64,000 nt of DNA, from the NCBI RefSeq assembly GCF_000518785.1, contig NZ_JAEG01000001.1, forward strand, positions 372,001 to 436,000, in the 5' to 3' direction. The translations under genes were made by a program, and so were the position numbers. Shown here piece after piece: positions 47,655-55,901 of this stretch. How positions within the stretch are numbered: the first letter of the stretch is position 1; every line of letters begins with the position of its first letter. Source of the stretch: Paenirhizobium selenitireducens ATCC BAA-1503. GTDB taxonomy: Bacteria > Pseudomonadota > Alphaproteobacteria > Rhizobiales > Rhizobiaceae. The notes below the pieces were generated by a model. It saw nothing but the letters and a program-made list of their open reading frames with translations. It did not search any database and was not told the DNA's origin.

Positions 47655-50207
47655 TTGCGCCAGAGTGTCCAAGCATCCGCATACCCCACAACGACGCGTG
47701 GCGACGGACCAGCCGCCTGGCTGGCCCATCTGCCCCTGGCGAGCGCCATGCTCGACGGCAAGGGACGCATCACCTCCGCCAACGCGCTCTTTTGTACGCT
47801 CTTTGCCCATGTCAGATCCCTGGAGGGCGCAGTTCTGTCGGCCCTGCTTGCGCCAGAAGACCGGGCCGCCTTTCAGGCCATGCTGGCCGCCGCGCTGGCG
47901 GCCACGGGGAGCCTACGCAAGGTGGAGTTCTCCGTGCTGCTGCCGGATGGAACGCGCCGGTGGCTCATTGCCAATGCGGCACCCGTTCCGATCCCCAACC
48001 ACGGTCCGGCGCTTCTCCTGCAGTTCACCGATGTGACCGCCCTCAAGGACAGCGAGGCGAATCTGGTCGAACGCGAGAGCCGTTGGAACAATGCGCTCGT
48101 CGGTTCCTCCTCGGGCGTATGGGACCTGCGCCTCGATACCGGTTCGATGTATTATTCCGACGTCTGGCGGTCGATCCGCGGCCTCGCGCCCGGCGAGCCG
48201 CCGCCGAATTCCGAGGAATGGCTTGAACTGCTGCACCCGGACGATCGCGAGCGGGTCCTGCACGCCATCGAGCGCCAGAACGCCGGTGACCCGGCCTATA
48301 TGACCTTCGACTATCGCGAGCGGCACAAGCTGGGACACTGGATGTGGATCGAATGCCGCGGCGCCTGCGTCGAGTGGAATGACGCCGGCCAGCCGGTGCG
48401 CATCATCGGCACCGATACCGACATCACCGGACGAAAGGCATCGGAAGAAGCGCTCAACCGCATGTCGCGCCGTCTCAAACTGGCGCTCGACGTCTCGCGC
48501 ATCGGCGTGTTCGAGGCCGATTTCACCACCGGCACCGCCGACTGGGACGCAGGCATGCGAACCATCTTCGGCCTCGACGGCGATTCGCATGTTCGCATCG
48601 GCGGCGAATGGGAGGAGATGCTTCATCCCGAAGACGCCGACCGCGTGATGAAGAAGGTCGAGCATCACGTCGAAAATCTGCTGCCCTTCTCCGACGAATA
48701 CAGGGTCGTGCTCGGAGACGGCTCCACCCGCTATATCCGCTCGCGCACCCTGCCCTTCATCGACAGCGACGGGCACCGCAAGATGATCGGCGCGAACTGG
48801 GACGTGACGGCCGACCTCGCCCTGCACAAGGAGCTGGAGCGCGCCAAGACACTGGCCGAGGCGCGCAATCGTGATCTGGAGAAAGCCAAGGAGCGGATCG
48901 AGCATATCGCGCTCCACGATCACCTGACCGACCTTCCCAACCGCCGCTATCTCGACGAGTTGCTGGAACAGCTTTCGCGAGACGACCGGCGGGGCGCCAA
49001 CGGCCTTGCGATTCTCCACATCGATCTCGACCGCTTCAAGCAGATCAACGACACGCTCGGCCACAGCGCGGGGGACGCCATGCTGCGTCATGCGGCCCGC
49101 ATCCTGCGCGAGAACGTCCGCGAAGGGGATTTCGTCGCCCGCATCGGCGGCGACGAGTTCGTCTTCGTGGCCCGCTTCGACGGAAAGCGGCACCGGCTAT
49201 CGGCGCTCGCCGACCGGCTGATCAACGAGCTGCGCAAACCGGTGACCTATGAGGGGCAGGACTGCCGCTTCGGTGCCAGCATCGGCATCGCCTGCGACGC
49301 CAAGGGGCGGACCGATCCGCGCCAGCTGCTGCTCAACGCCGACATCGCCCTCTACCACGCCAAGAACAGCGGCCGCGGCCGCTATGCCTATTTCTCGCTC
49401 GACCGCCATGACCGCATGAAGGACAGCCGGCGCCTTGGCGACGAGATCCTTCGCGGGCTCGAACGGGACGAATTCCTGCCCTATTACCAGTTCCAGTTCG
49501 ACGCCGACACCCTGGACGTCGTCGGCGCCGAAACCCTGGCACGCTGGCGACACCCCGAACGCGGCATCCTGACGCCGGAGACCTTTCTTGCCATAGCCGA
49601 GGAGATCGGCGCCGTCGCCGACATCGACGGCCTGATCCTCGAGAGGGCACTGGTCGACCTGAAGCGCTGGAATGAGCACGGCCTGGAGATCCCGAAGATC
49701 TCCGTCAACGTCTCCTCCCGCCGGCTGCATGACCCGGCGCTGAAGCACAAGCTCAACGCACTGTCGTTCAAGCCCGGAACCGTTTCCTTCGAGCTGCTGG
49801 AATCCATCTTCCTCGACGAGAACGACGAGCAGGCGATGGAAAACCTGCGACATCTGAGAAAGCTCGGGATCGAACTCGAGATCGACGACTTCGGCACCGG
49901 CCATGCGTCGATCGTCAGCCTGTTGCGGCTCAGCCCCAGGACGCTGAAGATCGACCGGGAACTGGTTCAGAAGGTGGCCGAATCGCGGGCGCGCCGCAAC
50001 CTCGTCGGCTCGATCATCGACATCGGCCGGTCGCTCGGCATCCGGGTGGTGGCGGAAGGGGTGGAGACGGCCGGCCATGTGCGCGTGTTGCGCTCGCTCG
50101 GCTGCGACGTCCTGCAGGGCTACGGCCTGGCGGTGCCCATGCCGTTCGAGGACACGATCGGCTTCATCAGCCGTCAGGACTGGCGCCGCACAGGCCCCGC
50201 ATCCTGA
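47655..50207 (+). CDS. PAS-PAS-PAS-GGDEF-EAL c-di-GMP protein
   Basis: An 850-residue cytosolic signalling protein: three PAS domains (about residues 25-130, 145-265, 275-395), a short coiled coil, GGDEF (about 420-575) and EAL (about 590-840). The cyclase site GGDEF (about 497) is intact with an RxxD inhibitory site five residues before it (REGD). The EAL domain keeps its catalytic set, with ETL in place of EAL, then N (SVNVSS), E (FELLES), DDFGTG, K (LKIDR), EGVET and QGYG. Bifunctional by sequence. Starts with TTG and has no membrane segment. A CtrA-type site lies upstream. Confidence 0.9.
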   Translation: MRQSVQASAYPTTTRGDGPAAWLAHLPLASAMLDGKGRITSANALFCTLFAHVRSLEGAVLSALLAPEDRAAFQAMLAAALAATGSLRKVEFSVLLPDGTRRWLIANAAPVPIPNHGPALLLQFTDVTALKDSEANLVERESRWNNALVGSSSGVWDLRLDTGSMYYSDVWRSIRGLAPGEPPPNSEEWLELLHPDDRERVLHAIERQNAGDPAYMTFDYRERHKLGHWMWIECRGACVEWNDAGQPVRIIGTDTDITGRKASEEALNRMSRRLKLALDVSRIGVFEADFTTGTADWDAGMRTIFGLDGDSHVRIGGEWEEMLHPEDADRVMKKVEHHVENLLPFSDEYRVVLGDGSTRYIRSRTLPFIDSDGHRKMIGANWDVTADLALHKELERAKTLAEARNRDLEKAKERIEHIALHDHLTDLPNRRYLDELLEQLSRDDRRGANGLAILHIDLDRFKQINDTLGHSAGDAMLRHAARILRENVREGDFVARIGGDEFVFVARFDGKRHRLSALADRLINELRKPVTYEGQDCRFGASIGIACDAKGRTDPRQLLLNADIALYHAKNSGRGRYAYFSLDRHDRMKDSRRLGDEILRGLERDEFLPYYQFQFDADTLDVVGAETLARWRHPERGILTPETFLAIAEEIGAVADIDGLILERALVDLKRWNEHGLEIPKISVNVSSRRLHDPALKHKLNALSFKPGTVSFELLESIFLDENDEQAMENLRHLRKLGIELEIDDFGTGHASIVSLLRLSPRTLKIDRELVQKVAESRARRNLVGSIIDIGRSLGIRVVAEGVETAGHVRVLRSLGCDVLQGYGLAVPMPFEDTIGFISRQDWRRTGPAS

Positions 50208-50252
50208 CCAGGCGCCATCCGGCGCCCGGCTTGTTCAGGCAATTCCCAGCGA

Positions 50253-50567
50253 TTACTCGCCCTGTATCTGGGCGACGGCAACGACCAGCAGTTCCTGCAT
50301 CTTGGCGCGGATTTCCTCGTCGGTGACGGAAACGCCGCCGGCCTTCAGGTCGCCGCCGACCTTGCGCAGAACGTCTTCGTCGCCGGCTTCGTTGAAGTCG
50401 GAGGCGACCACTTCCTTGGCATAGGCATCGATGTCGGCCTTGCCGAGCAGCCCGCCGGCCCACTGGCCGAGCAGCTTGTTGCGCCGTGCCTCGGCCTTGA
50501 AACGAAGTTCCTGGTCGTGCGCGAACTTGTTCTCGAATGCCTTTTCGCGATCACTCATGCCGCTCAT
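50253..50567 (-). CDS. DUF1476 protein, F1-ATPase zeta-type inhibitor
   Basis: A 104-residue, mostly helical protein: MSDREKAFENKFAHDQELRFKAEARRNKLLGQWAG is the family signature of DUF1476. In Paracoccus the member is the zeta subunit that inhibits ATP hydrolysis by F1; in other groups its strength varies. The start at 50567 has a GGGAG site; a second ATG three codons on is possible. Convergent with the GGDEF-EAL gene and divergent from purC, the common rhizobial position. Confidence 0.88.
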   Translation of the reverse strand: MSGMSDREKAFENKFAHDQELRFKAEARRNKLLGQWAGGLLGKADIDAYAKEVVASDFNEAGDEDVLRKVGGDLKAGGVSVTDEEIRAKMQELLVVAVAQIQGE

Positions 50568-50801
50568 CTGCGTCTCCCAAAATATGCCGCCACCATGCGG
50601 GTTTCGTTCCCCCATTAATCAAAAGGCGGTACAAAGTGCAATGCGAACTTAGTTGATTCCCCAAGCGCGCCTATGCTTTGGACGATTTCAATCGGGGCGA
50701 CAACTGTTGCATTGTGAAAACCCATCTTTTCCGCTAAGGGACCGCTTCGACAATCCACTTGCGTCCCCATGTGTGACGCCAACAACAGAGAAAAACCAGC
50801 C

Positions 50802-51566
50802 ATGAACCGTCGCCGCCGTGTTTACGAAGGCAAGGCCAAGATCCTGTACGAGGGTCCGGAGCCCGGCACGCTGATCCAGTTCTTCAAGGACGATGCAACC
50901 GCATTCAACAAGAAGAAGCACGAAGTCATCGACGGAAAGGGCGTTCTCAACAACCGCATTTCCGAATATCTCTTCACGCACCTCAACAAGATCGGCATCC
51001 CGACCCACTTCATCCGCCGCATGAACATGCGCGAGCAGTTGATCAAGGAAGTCGAGATGATCCCGCTTGAGATCGTCGTGCGCAACGTCGCCGCCGGCTC
51101 GCTCGCCAAGCGCCTGGGCATTGACGAAGGCATCGTCCTGCCGCGCTCGATCATCGAATTCTACTATAAGTCCGATGCGCTCGCCGACCCGATGGTCTCG
51201 GAAGAGCATATTACCGCCTTCGGCTGGGCCAATCCGGCCGAGCTCGACGACATCATGGCGCTTGCCATCCGCGTCAACGACTTCCTGTCGGGCCTCTTCC
51301 TCGGCATCGGCATCCAGCTCGTGGACTTCAAGATCGAATGCGGCCGCCTCTATGAAGGCGACATGATGCGGATCATCCTCGCCGACGAAATCTCGCCGGA
51401 CAGCTGCCGGCTGTGGGACGTCGAGACGCACGAAAAGCTCGACAAGGACCGCTTCCGCCAGGATCTCGGCGGCCTGCTCGAAGCCTATCAGGAAGTGGCC
51501 AAGCGCCTCGGCATCATCAACGAAAACGAGCCGCTGCGCGGCACCGGCCCGGTGCTGGTAAAGTAA
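50802..51566 (+). CDS. purC: SAICAR synthetase
   Basis: Joins CAIR and aspartate in purine synthesis. The 254-residue enzyme has [71 protein letters not shown] and [14 protein letters not shown], all family motifs. Start ATG 50802 gives the standard N-terminus; an upstream in-frame ATG (50769) adds only a polar leader. First gene of purC-purS-(small gene)-purQ. Confidence 0.95.
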   Translation: MNRRRRVYEGKAKILYEGPEPGTLIQFFKDDATAFNKKKHEVIDGKGVLNNRISEYLFTHLNKIGIPTHFIRRMNMREQLIKEVEMIPLEIVVRNVAAGSLAKRLGIDEGIVLPRSIIEFYYKSDALADPMVSEEHITAFGWANPAELDDIMALAIRVNDFLSGLFLGIGIQLVDFKIECGRLYEGDMMRIILADEISPDSCRLWDVETHEKLDKDRFRQDLGGLLEAYQEVAKRLGIINENEPLRGTGPVLVK

Positions 51567-51588
51567 CAAGCCCAGGGAGACTTTAAGA

Positions 51589-51831
51589 GTGATCAAGGCA
51601 CGCGTGACCGTAACCCTCAAGAACGGCGTTCTCGATCCCCAGGGCAAGGCGATCGAGGGCGCGCTCGGCGCACTCGGCTTCGAAGGCGTCGGCCATGTCC
51701 GCCAGGGCAAGGTCTTCGATCTCGAAGTCGAAGGCTCGGACAAGGCCAAGGCCGAAGCCGACCTGAAGGCCATGTGCGAAAAGCTCCTCGCCAACACCGT
51801 GATCGAGAACTATACTATCGCCATCGCCTGA
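51589..51831 (+). CDS. purS: FGAM synthase subunit PurS
   Basis: Small subunit of the PurSQL complex that converts FGAR to FGAM; it bridges PurQ and PurL. The 80-residue protein has the usual ARVTVTLKNGVLDPQGKAIEGALGALGFEGVGHVRQGKVFDLEVEG. It begins with GTG (51589) behind AGGGAG, 22 bp after purC. The downstream neighbour is a small coiled-coil gene, not purQ directly. Confidence 0.93.
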   Translation: MIKARVTVTLKNGVLDPQGKAIEGALGALGFEGVGHVRQGKVFDLEVEGSDKAKAEADLKAMCEKLLANTVIENYTIAIA

Positions 51832-51849
51832 AGGTAATGGAGCGGAGCG

Positions 51850-52107
51850 ATGGCCGACCAGACGCAGGAACTGATGTTCGAAATCTTGCGAAAACTGCAA
51901 GCTGATATCACGACGATCAAGGAAGGTCAGCGCGATACACGTCAGGACATTGCCTCGCTTCGTAACTACATGCATCTTCTACAAGGCGATTTCAACAATA
52001 TGCGCGGAACGATGACGCAGGTTCTCGACCGCCTCGATCGTATCGAAAATCGCCTGGAGCTGCGGGAGCTCCAGGAAGCACAAGCAAGGTTTGAGCCCCA
52101 CCCATGA
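51850..52107 (+). CDS. Small coiled-coil protein between purS and purQ
   Basis: An 85-residue protein, almost entirely helical with heptad-spaced hydrophobics ([54 protein letters not shown]), typical of a coiled coil; no cysteines and no membrane segment. A GGAGCG site precedes the ATG. It lies 18 bp after purS and its stop overlaps the purQ start by 4 bp (ATGA), so it is translationally coupled within the pur operon. No function known to me; a structural adapter is only a guess. Confidence 0.75.
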   Translation: MADQTQELMFEILRKLQADITTIKEGQRDTRQDIASLRNYMHLLQGDFNNMRGTMTQVLDRLDRIENRLELRELQEAQARFEPHP

Positions 52108-52775
52108 AATCCGCCGTTCTGCAACTTCCTGGCCTCAACCGCGACCGCGACATGATCGCCGCGCTGACCAAGATTTCGGGCCACGTACCGGTCACCATCT
52201 GGCAGACCGAGACGAGCCTTCCGGATGTCGACCTGATCGTCATTCCGGGCGGCTTCTCCTACGGCGACTATCTGCGTTGCGGCGCGATCGCCGCACGAAT
52301 GCCGGTCATGCAGGCAGTCAAGGCCGCTGCCGAGCGTGGCGTCAAGGTGCTCGGAGTGTGCAACGGCTTCCAGATTCTGCTTGAGGCGGGCCTTTTGCCC
52401 GGCGCCCTGATGCGCAACGCCTCGCTGAAGTTCGTGTGCAAGGAAATCAAGCTCGAGGTGGTCAACGCCGAGACCGACTTCACCCGCGCCTATGCCAAGG
52501 GCCAGATCATCCGCTGCCCGGTCGCCCATCACGACGGCAACTATTTCGCCGACGCCGAGACGCTGAGTGCGATCGAAGGCAATGGTCAGGTGGTCTTCCG
52601 CTATGCGGAGGGAACCAATCCGAACGGCTCGATCAACGACATCGCCGGCGTGATCAACGAGAAGGGCAACGTGCTCGGCATGATGCCCCATCCGGAAAAC
52701 CTGATCGAAGCGGCCCATGGCGGCAATGACGGGCGGGGCATCTTCGCCTCCGCTCTCGACGTAATCGCCGCTTAA
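52104..52775 (+). CDS. purQ: FGAM synthase glutaminase subunit PurQ
   Basis: Class I glutamine amidotransferase that supplies ammonia to PurL. The 223-residue protein has [19 protein letters not shown], the nucleophile GVCNGFQ (about residue 86), [10 protein letters not shown] and MPHPEN with the catalytic His/Glu. It starts inside the coiled-coil gene's stop codon. purL is not next; it lies 3.1 kb downstream behind four unrelated genes. Confidence 0.95.
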   Translation: MKSAVLQLPGLNRDRDMIAALTKISGHVPVTIWQTETSLPDVDLIVIPGGFSYGDYLRCGAIAARMPVMQAVKAAAERGVKVLGVCNGFQILLEAGLLPGALMRNASLKFVCKEIKLEVVNAETDFTRAYAKGQIIRCPVAHHDGNYFADAETLSAIEGNGQVVFRYAEGTNPNGSINDIAGVINEKGNVLGMMPHPENLIEAAHGGNDGRGIFASALDVIAA

Positions 52776-52822
52776 CCAGACAAGTGATAGAAGGCCGGGT
52801 TCTTAACCGGAAAGCACCCCGC

Positions 52823-53206
52823 ATGCGCCCTGCCCTGAGCCTTCTTCTCCTCTCCTTGCTGGCACTCGCTTCCTGTCAGGCCGAACCGAAGGCGCCGACG
52901 GCCCGCGGGCAGTCGGCGCTCGATGTCATGGAGCGCGTAGCCGTCGGAGCCAACAATTGCTGGATCAAGTCCGGCGATCCGGCCTTCAAGGCCTATGCCA
53001 TGGCGCCGGAACTCAACTCCTTCTCCGGCAAGCCGCGCATTCTCCTGGTGCGCAAGGGTTCGAGCGACATCCGCCCGCTGCTCGTCGTTCAGGCCGACGG
53101 CAAGCCCGCACGGCTGGACGCATTTGGCCCGATGATGAGCGAGCCTGTCGCCGGACGTATCGCTTCGGACGTCACGCGCTGGTCCAAGGGATCCAAGACC
53201 TGCTGA
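52823..53206 (+). CDS. Small lipoprotein of unknown function
   Basis: A 127-residue predicted lipoprotein: MRPALSLLLLSLLALASC with lipobox LASC (lipidated Cys18), then a soluble 109-residue domain with one further cysteine pair candidate (NNCWIK and the C-terminal KTC, which could form a disulfide). Family not recognised, though similar short lipoproteins are common in rhizobia. The ATG 52823 is chosen because it places the signal peptide correctly; an in-frame start 13 codons upstream (52784) is less likely. It follows purQ by 47 bp. Confidence 0.72.
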   Translation: MRPALSLLLLSLLALASCQAEPKAPTARGQSALDVMERVAVGANNCWIKSGDPAFKAYAMAPELNSFSGKPRILLVRKGSSDIRPLLVVQADGKPARLDAFGPMMSEPVAGRIASDVTRWSKGSKTC

Positions 53207-53320
53207 CAGTCCCGGTAATGGGCATGTTTCGCGGCGCATCCAACCAATAGCCCATCGCCATTCACAAATACGTGTGCTAGCGTCTGCCTCGAAATTGCCC
53301 GGATTCGAGCTGGATCGACC

Positions 53321-53887
53321 ATGACTTTCAACGACTCCATGCGCCTTGCCTTCGCTGTTACCGCCTTTGCGTTCAGCCCGCTTGTCGCGCGAGACGTCGT
53401 GGCGGCTGACTGGTCGATCAAGGAAGTCCGTGCCGGCGTTACCGGATCGATCCAGGCGCGCAGCACCTTCGAGCCGGGCTTCTTCCCCACCGTCGCGCTC
53501 TATTTCGACCCGCTCGACCGGGCCAATGCCGCCACCTGGCAGGACGTCATTCTGCGGCCGCGCGTCAACGTCGGCGCATCCGTCAGCAGTGCCGGCGAAG
53601 CCAGCCAGATCTTCGCCGGCCTCGCCTGGACCGTCGACATCACCGATCGCTTCTATGTGGAGCTCGGGTTCGGTGGTGCCGCGCACAACGGCGACAACAA
53701 GGACGACGGCACCAACGGCCCGAAGCTGGGTTGCACCCTGATGTTCCGCGAATCCGCCGCGGCCGGCTTTCGCCTGACCGACAAGCTCGACATCGTCGCC
53801 TCCATCGACCACTCGTCGAATGCCGACCTCTGCGACCCCAATGACGGCATCAGCCACGCCGGCCTTTCGCTCGCCTACAAGTTCTAG
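53321..53887 (+). CDS. PagL-like lipid A deacylase (acyloxyacyl hydrolase)
   Basis: A 188-residue outer-membrane beta-barrel protein: signal peptide to about residue 29 (VVA/AD), then alternating strands ending in tyrosine-lysine-phenylalanine. The C-terminal IDHSSNADLCDPNDGISHAGLSLAYKF carries the PagL family H-x-S motif (H164, S166) and NDGI. PagL removes the 3-O acyl chain from lipid A. The acidic third member of the triad is not obvious, so activity is likely but not certain. Monocistronic. Confidence 0.8.
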   Translation: MTFNDSMRLAFAVTAFAFSPLVARDVVAADWSIKEVRAGVTGSIQARSTFEPGFFPTVALYFDPLDRANAATWQDVILRPRVNVGASVSSAGEASQIFAGLAWTVDITDRFYVELGFGGAAHNGDNKDDGTNGPKLGCTLMFRESAAAGFRLTDKLDIVASIDHSSNADLCDPNDGISHAGLSLAYKF

Positions 53888-53975
53888 AAGTCAAAGGCCC
53901 ATCCAAGGCGGTGGCCGTTTCGGTCTTGGCACCCATGGCTTGGATCGCCGGCTGGGCTGCGGCCCCGCCGTCTGA

Positions 53976-54254
53976 TCAGAGCATAAGCAACCGCGACTTC
54001 TGAACCTCCCGCTCGGCATCGATCCGCGTCAGACCGATATCGCGCAGCTGATCGTCGGTAAGATCGTGCAATGCGAGGCGTCCGGCCCGCTTCATTTGCC
54101 AATGGGACAGCCCCCGCCACAGCCGCGCAAGAAACCGCTTCGGGCGCACCGACGGCGTCAGCATGTCGCCCGGAGAACGGAACAGCGTCTCACGGGCATA
54201 GCCATCCGGATATATTGTATCAATTGAACTCATATATCGTGCTGAATCAGTCAT
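53976..54254 (-). CDS. DUF1127 protein
   Basis: A 92-residue protein ending with the DUF1127 motif RLALHDLTDDQLRDIGLTRIDAEREVQKSRLL. Family members are small, Arg-rich, and regulated by stress or phosphate in alphaproteobacteria; some influence RNA metabolism. The ATG 54254 has an AGGTG ribosome site. It diverges from the MocR gene with only about 65 bp between them, so they share a regulatory region. Confidence 0.85.
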   Translation of the reverse strand: MTDSARYMSSIDTIYPDGYARETLFRSPGDMLTPSVRPKRFLARLWRGLSHWQMKRAGRLALHDLTDDQLRDIGLTRIDAEREVQKSRLLML

Positions 54255-54313
54255 ATTGCACCTGTGTCCGGGAAGATTTTCGATACAATCGCTCTATATT
54301 GACCGAATAGGCG

Positions 54314-54334
54314 TGACAATGTATTGGATTGTCA
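54314..54334. promoter_or_regulatory. Inverted repeat at the MocR start
   Basis: TGACAAT (54314-54320) is repeated inversely as ATTGTCA (54328-54334) with a 7-nt centre. It overlaps the first possible MocR start codons and lies in the short divergent region with the DUF1127 gene. Confidence 0.5.
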
Positions 54335-55755
54335 TGATGACAAATTGGCTCCCCGACCTTCAACAAGGCAATGGCCCGATCTATGTGCGCCTCGCCGACC
54401 AGATCGAGACGGCGATCACCGGCGGCACCCTGCCGGCAGGCGCGAAGCTGCCGCCGCAGCGCAATCTGGCCTATGACCTCGGCATCACCATCGGCACGGT
54501 GAGCCGCGCCTACGCGCTGGTCCACGAGCGGGGGCTGGTCAGCGGCGAAGTGGGGCGCGGCACCTTCGTGCGCGACACGCACGACGCGCCGCCGGAGGCC
54601 AATCTCGATCCGGTGACGGCATCCCTCGTCGGCACCCGGGCCATCACGCCGCCGCCGGGCAAGATCCGCTTCGACAGCACCGCGGCACCGGATGTCGGCC
54701 AGGGCAGTTATCTGCAGAGCCATATCGCAGCGATCCTCCGCGACCATCCGGCCGACATCGCCAGCTATACGCGCAGCTTCCCCGATCACTGGTTCGCGGC
54801 CGGCGCCAAATGGCTGAGCAAGGGAGACTGGGCTCCGGCCCCGCGCGACATCGTGCCGACGCTTGGCGCCCATGCCGGCATCATGGCGGTTATCACCGCC
54901 GTGACGTCACCGGGTGACAAGGTCGTGTTCGAGCACCTGACCTATTCGCAGGTGAGCCGCGCCGCGGGACTGGCCGGACGTCGCACCATCCTCGTCGAGA
55001 GCGATGCCGGGGGCGTGTTGCCGGAGGATTTCGAACGCGTCTGCGCCCAGCAGCATCCGAAGGTCGCCTTCCTCATGTCGTCGGCGCAGAACCCGACGCT
55101 GGCATCCATGTCGCTCGAGCGCCGCCAGGCGATCGTCGACGTGGCGCGGCGCCACAGCGTCTGGCTGATCGAGGACGATCTCTACGGCGCCATGTCGCCG
55201 GAGCCCCTTCCCCCGCTCGCCCAGCTCGGGCCCGAGCGCACCTTCATGGTCGGCGGCCTGTCCAAGTCGGTCGCCGCCGGCGTGCGTGGCGGATGGGTGG
55301 CCTGCCCGCCGCATTTTGCCCAGCGCGTGCGCATCGCCCACAAGATGATGACCGGCGGAATGCCCTTCCTGCTCGCCGAGCTCTGTGCGCGGCTGGTCCT
55401 GTCAGGCGATGCGGCCCGCATCCGGGCGGCCTGCGCCGAAGAGATCGCTGCGCGCGAGGCGCTGGCGCGGGACTATCTTTCAGGTTTCGACTTCGTGTCG
55501 AACTCCGCCGTTCCCTTCCTCTGGCTGGCATTGCCCGATCCGTGGCTGTCCGGCACCTTCAAGAACGCAGCCCTTACCGAGGGCGTGCTGATCGACGACG
55601 AGGACGAGTTCAAGGCCGGGCGCTCGGAAAAGGTGCTCCACCGGGTCCGTCTGAGTTTCTCGTCGCCGCAGCACCGTGACGAGGTACGCGCCGGTTTCGC
55701 CATCGTGCGACGCCTGCTGGAGAACGGCGGCGCCGGTTACGACAGCATCGCCTGA
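54319..55755 (+). CDS. MocR-family regulator (GntR HTH plus aminotransferase domain)
   Basis: A 478-residue transcription regulator: N-terminal winged helix ([64 protein letters not shown]) followed by a type I aminotransferase-like domain with IEDDLYGAM and the PLP lysine in [16 protein letters not shown]. MocR proteins sense PLP or an amino compound. The start is uncertain: 54319 has a weak AGG, while 54337 gives the more typical MTNWLPDLQ start. No metabolic neighbour indicates its ligand. Confidence 0.85.
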   Translation: MYWIVMMTNWLPDLQQGNGPIYVRLADQIETAITGGTLPAGAKLPPQRNLAYDLGITIGTVSRAYALVHERGLVSGEVGRGTFVRDTHDAPPEANLDPVTASLVGTRAITPPPGKIRFDSTAAPDVGQGSYLQSHIAAILRDHPADIASYTRSFPDHWFAAGAKWLSKGDWAPAPRDIVPTLGAHAGIMAVITAVTSPGDKVVFEHLTYSQVSRAAGLAGRRTILVESDAGGVLPEDFERVCAQQHPKVAFLMSSAQNPTLASMSLERRQAIVDVARRHSVWLIEDDLYGAMSPEPLPPLAQLGPERTFMVGGLSKSVAAGVRGGWVACPPHFAQRVRIAHKMMTGGMPFLLAELCARLVLSGDAARIRAACAEEIAAREALARDYLSGFDFVSNSAVPFLWLALPDPWLSGTFKNAALTEGVLIDDEDEFKAGRSEKVLHRVRLSFSSPQHRDEVRAGFAIVRRLLENGGAGYDSIA

Positions 55756-55901
55756 AGACCAGAGGGGCGCTGGCGGCCTGCCTTGCGACAAAGCTTTGGA
55801 CAGAGCCTGCCGTCAGCCGCATTTTCCTGTCGCACCATTGCCATTCATGCGCTAAAGAAGCGCCCAAACCCCGATTTCCGGCAGGCTATCCAGGACCAGC
55901 G

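Noticed and set aside
50568-50801. Purine riboswitch upstream of purC
   Set aside because: I looked for the conserved three-way-junction pattern and a terminator; none is visible, and purine riboswitches are rare in this group.
54256-54318. TTG start for MocR 21 codons upstream
   Set aside because: It would place the start inside the DUF1127 ribosome site and adds a non-homologous polar leader.
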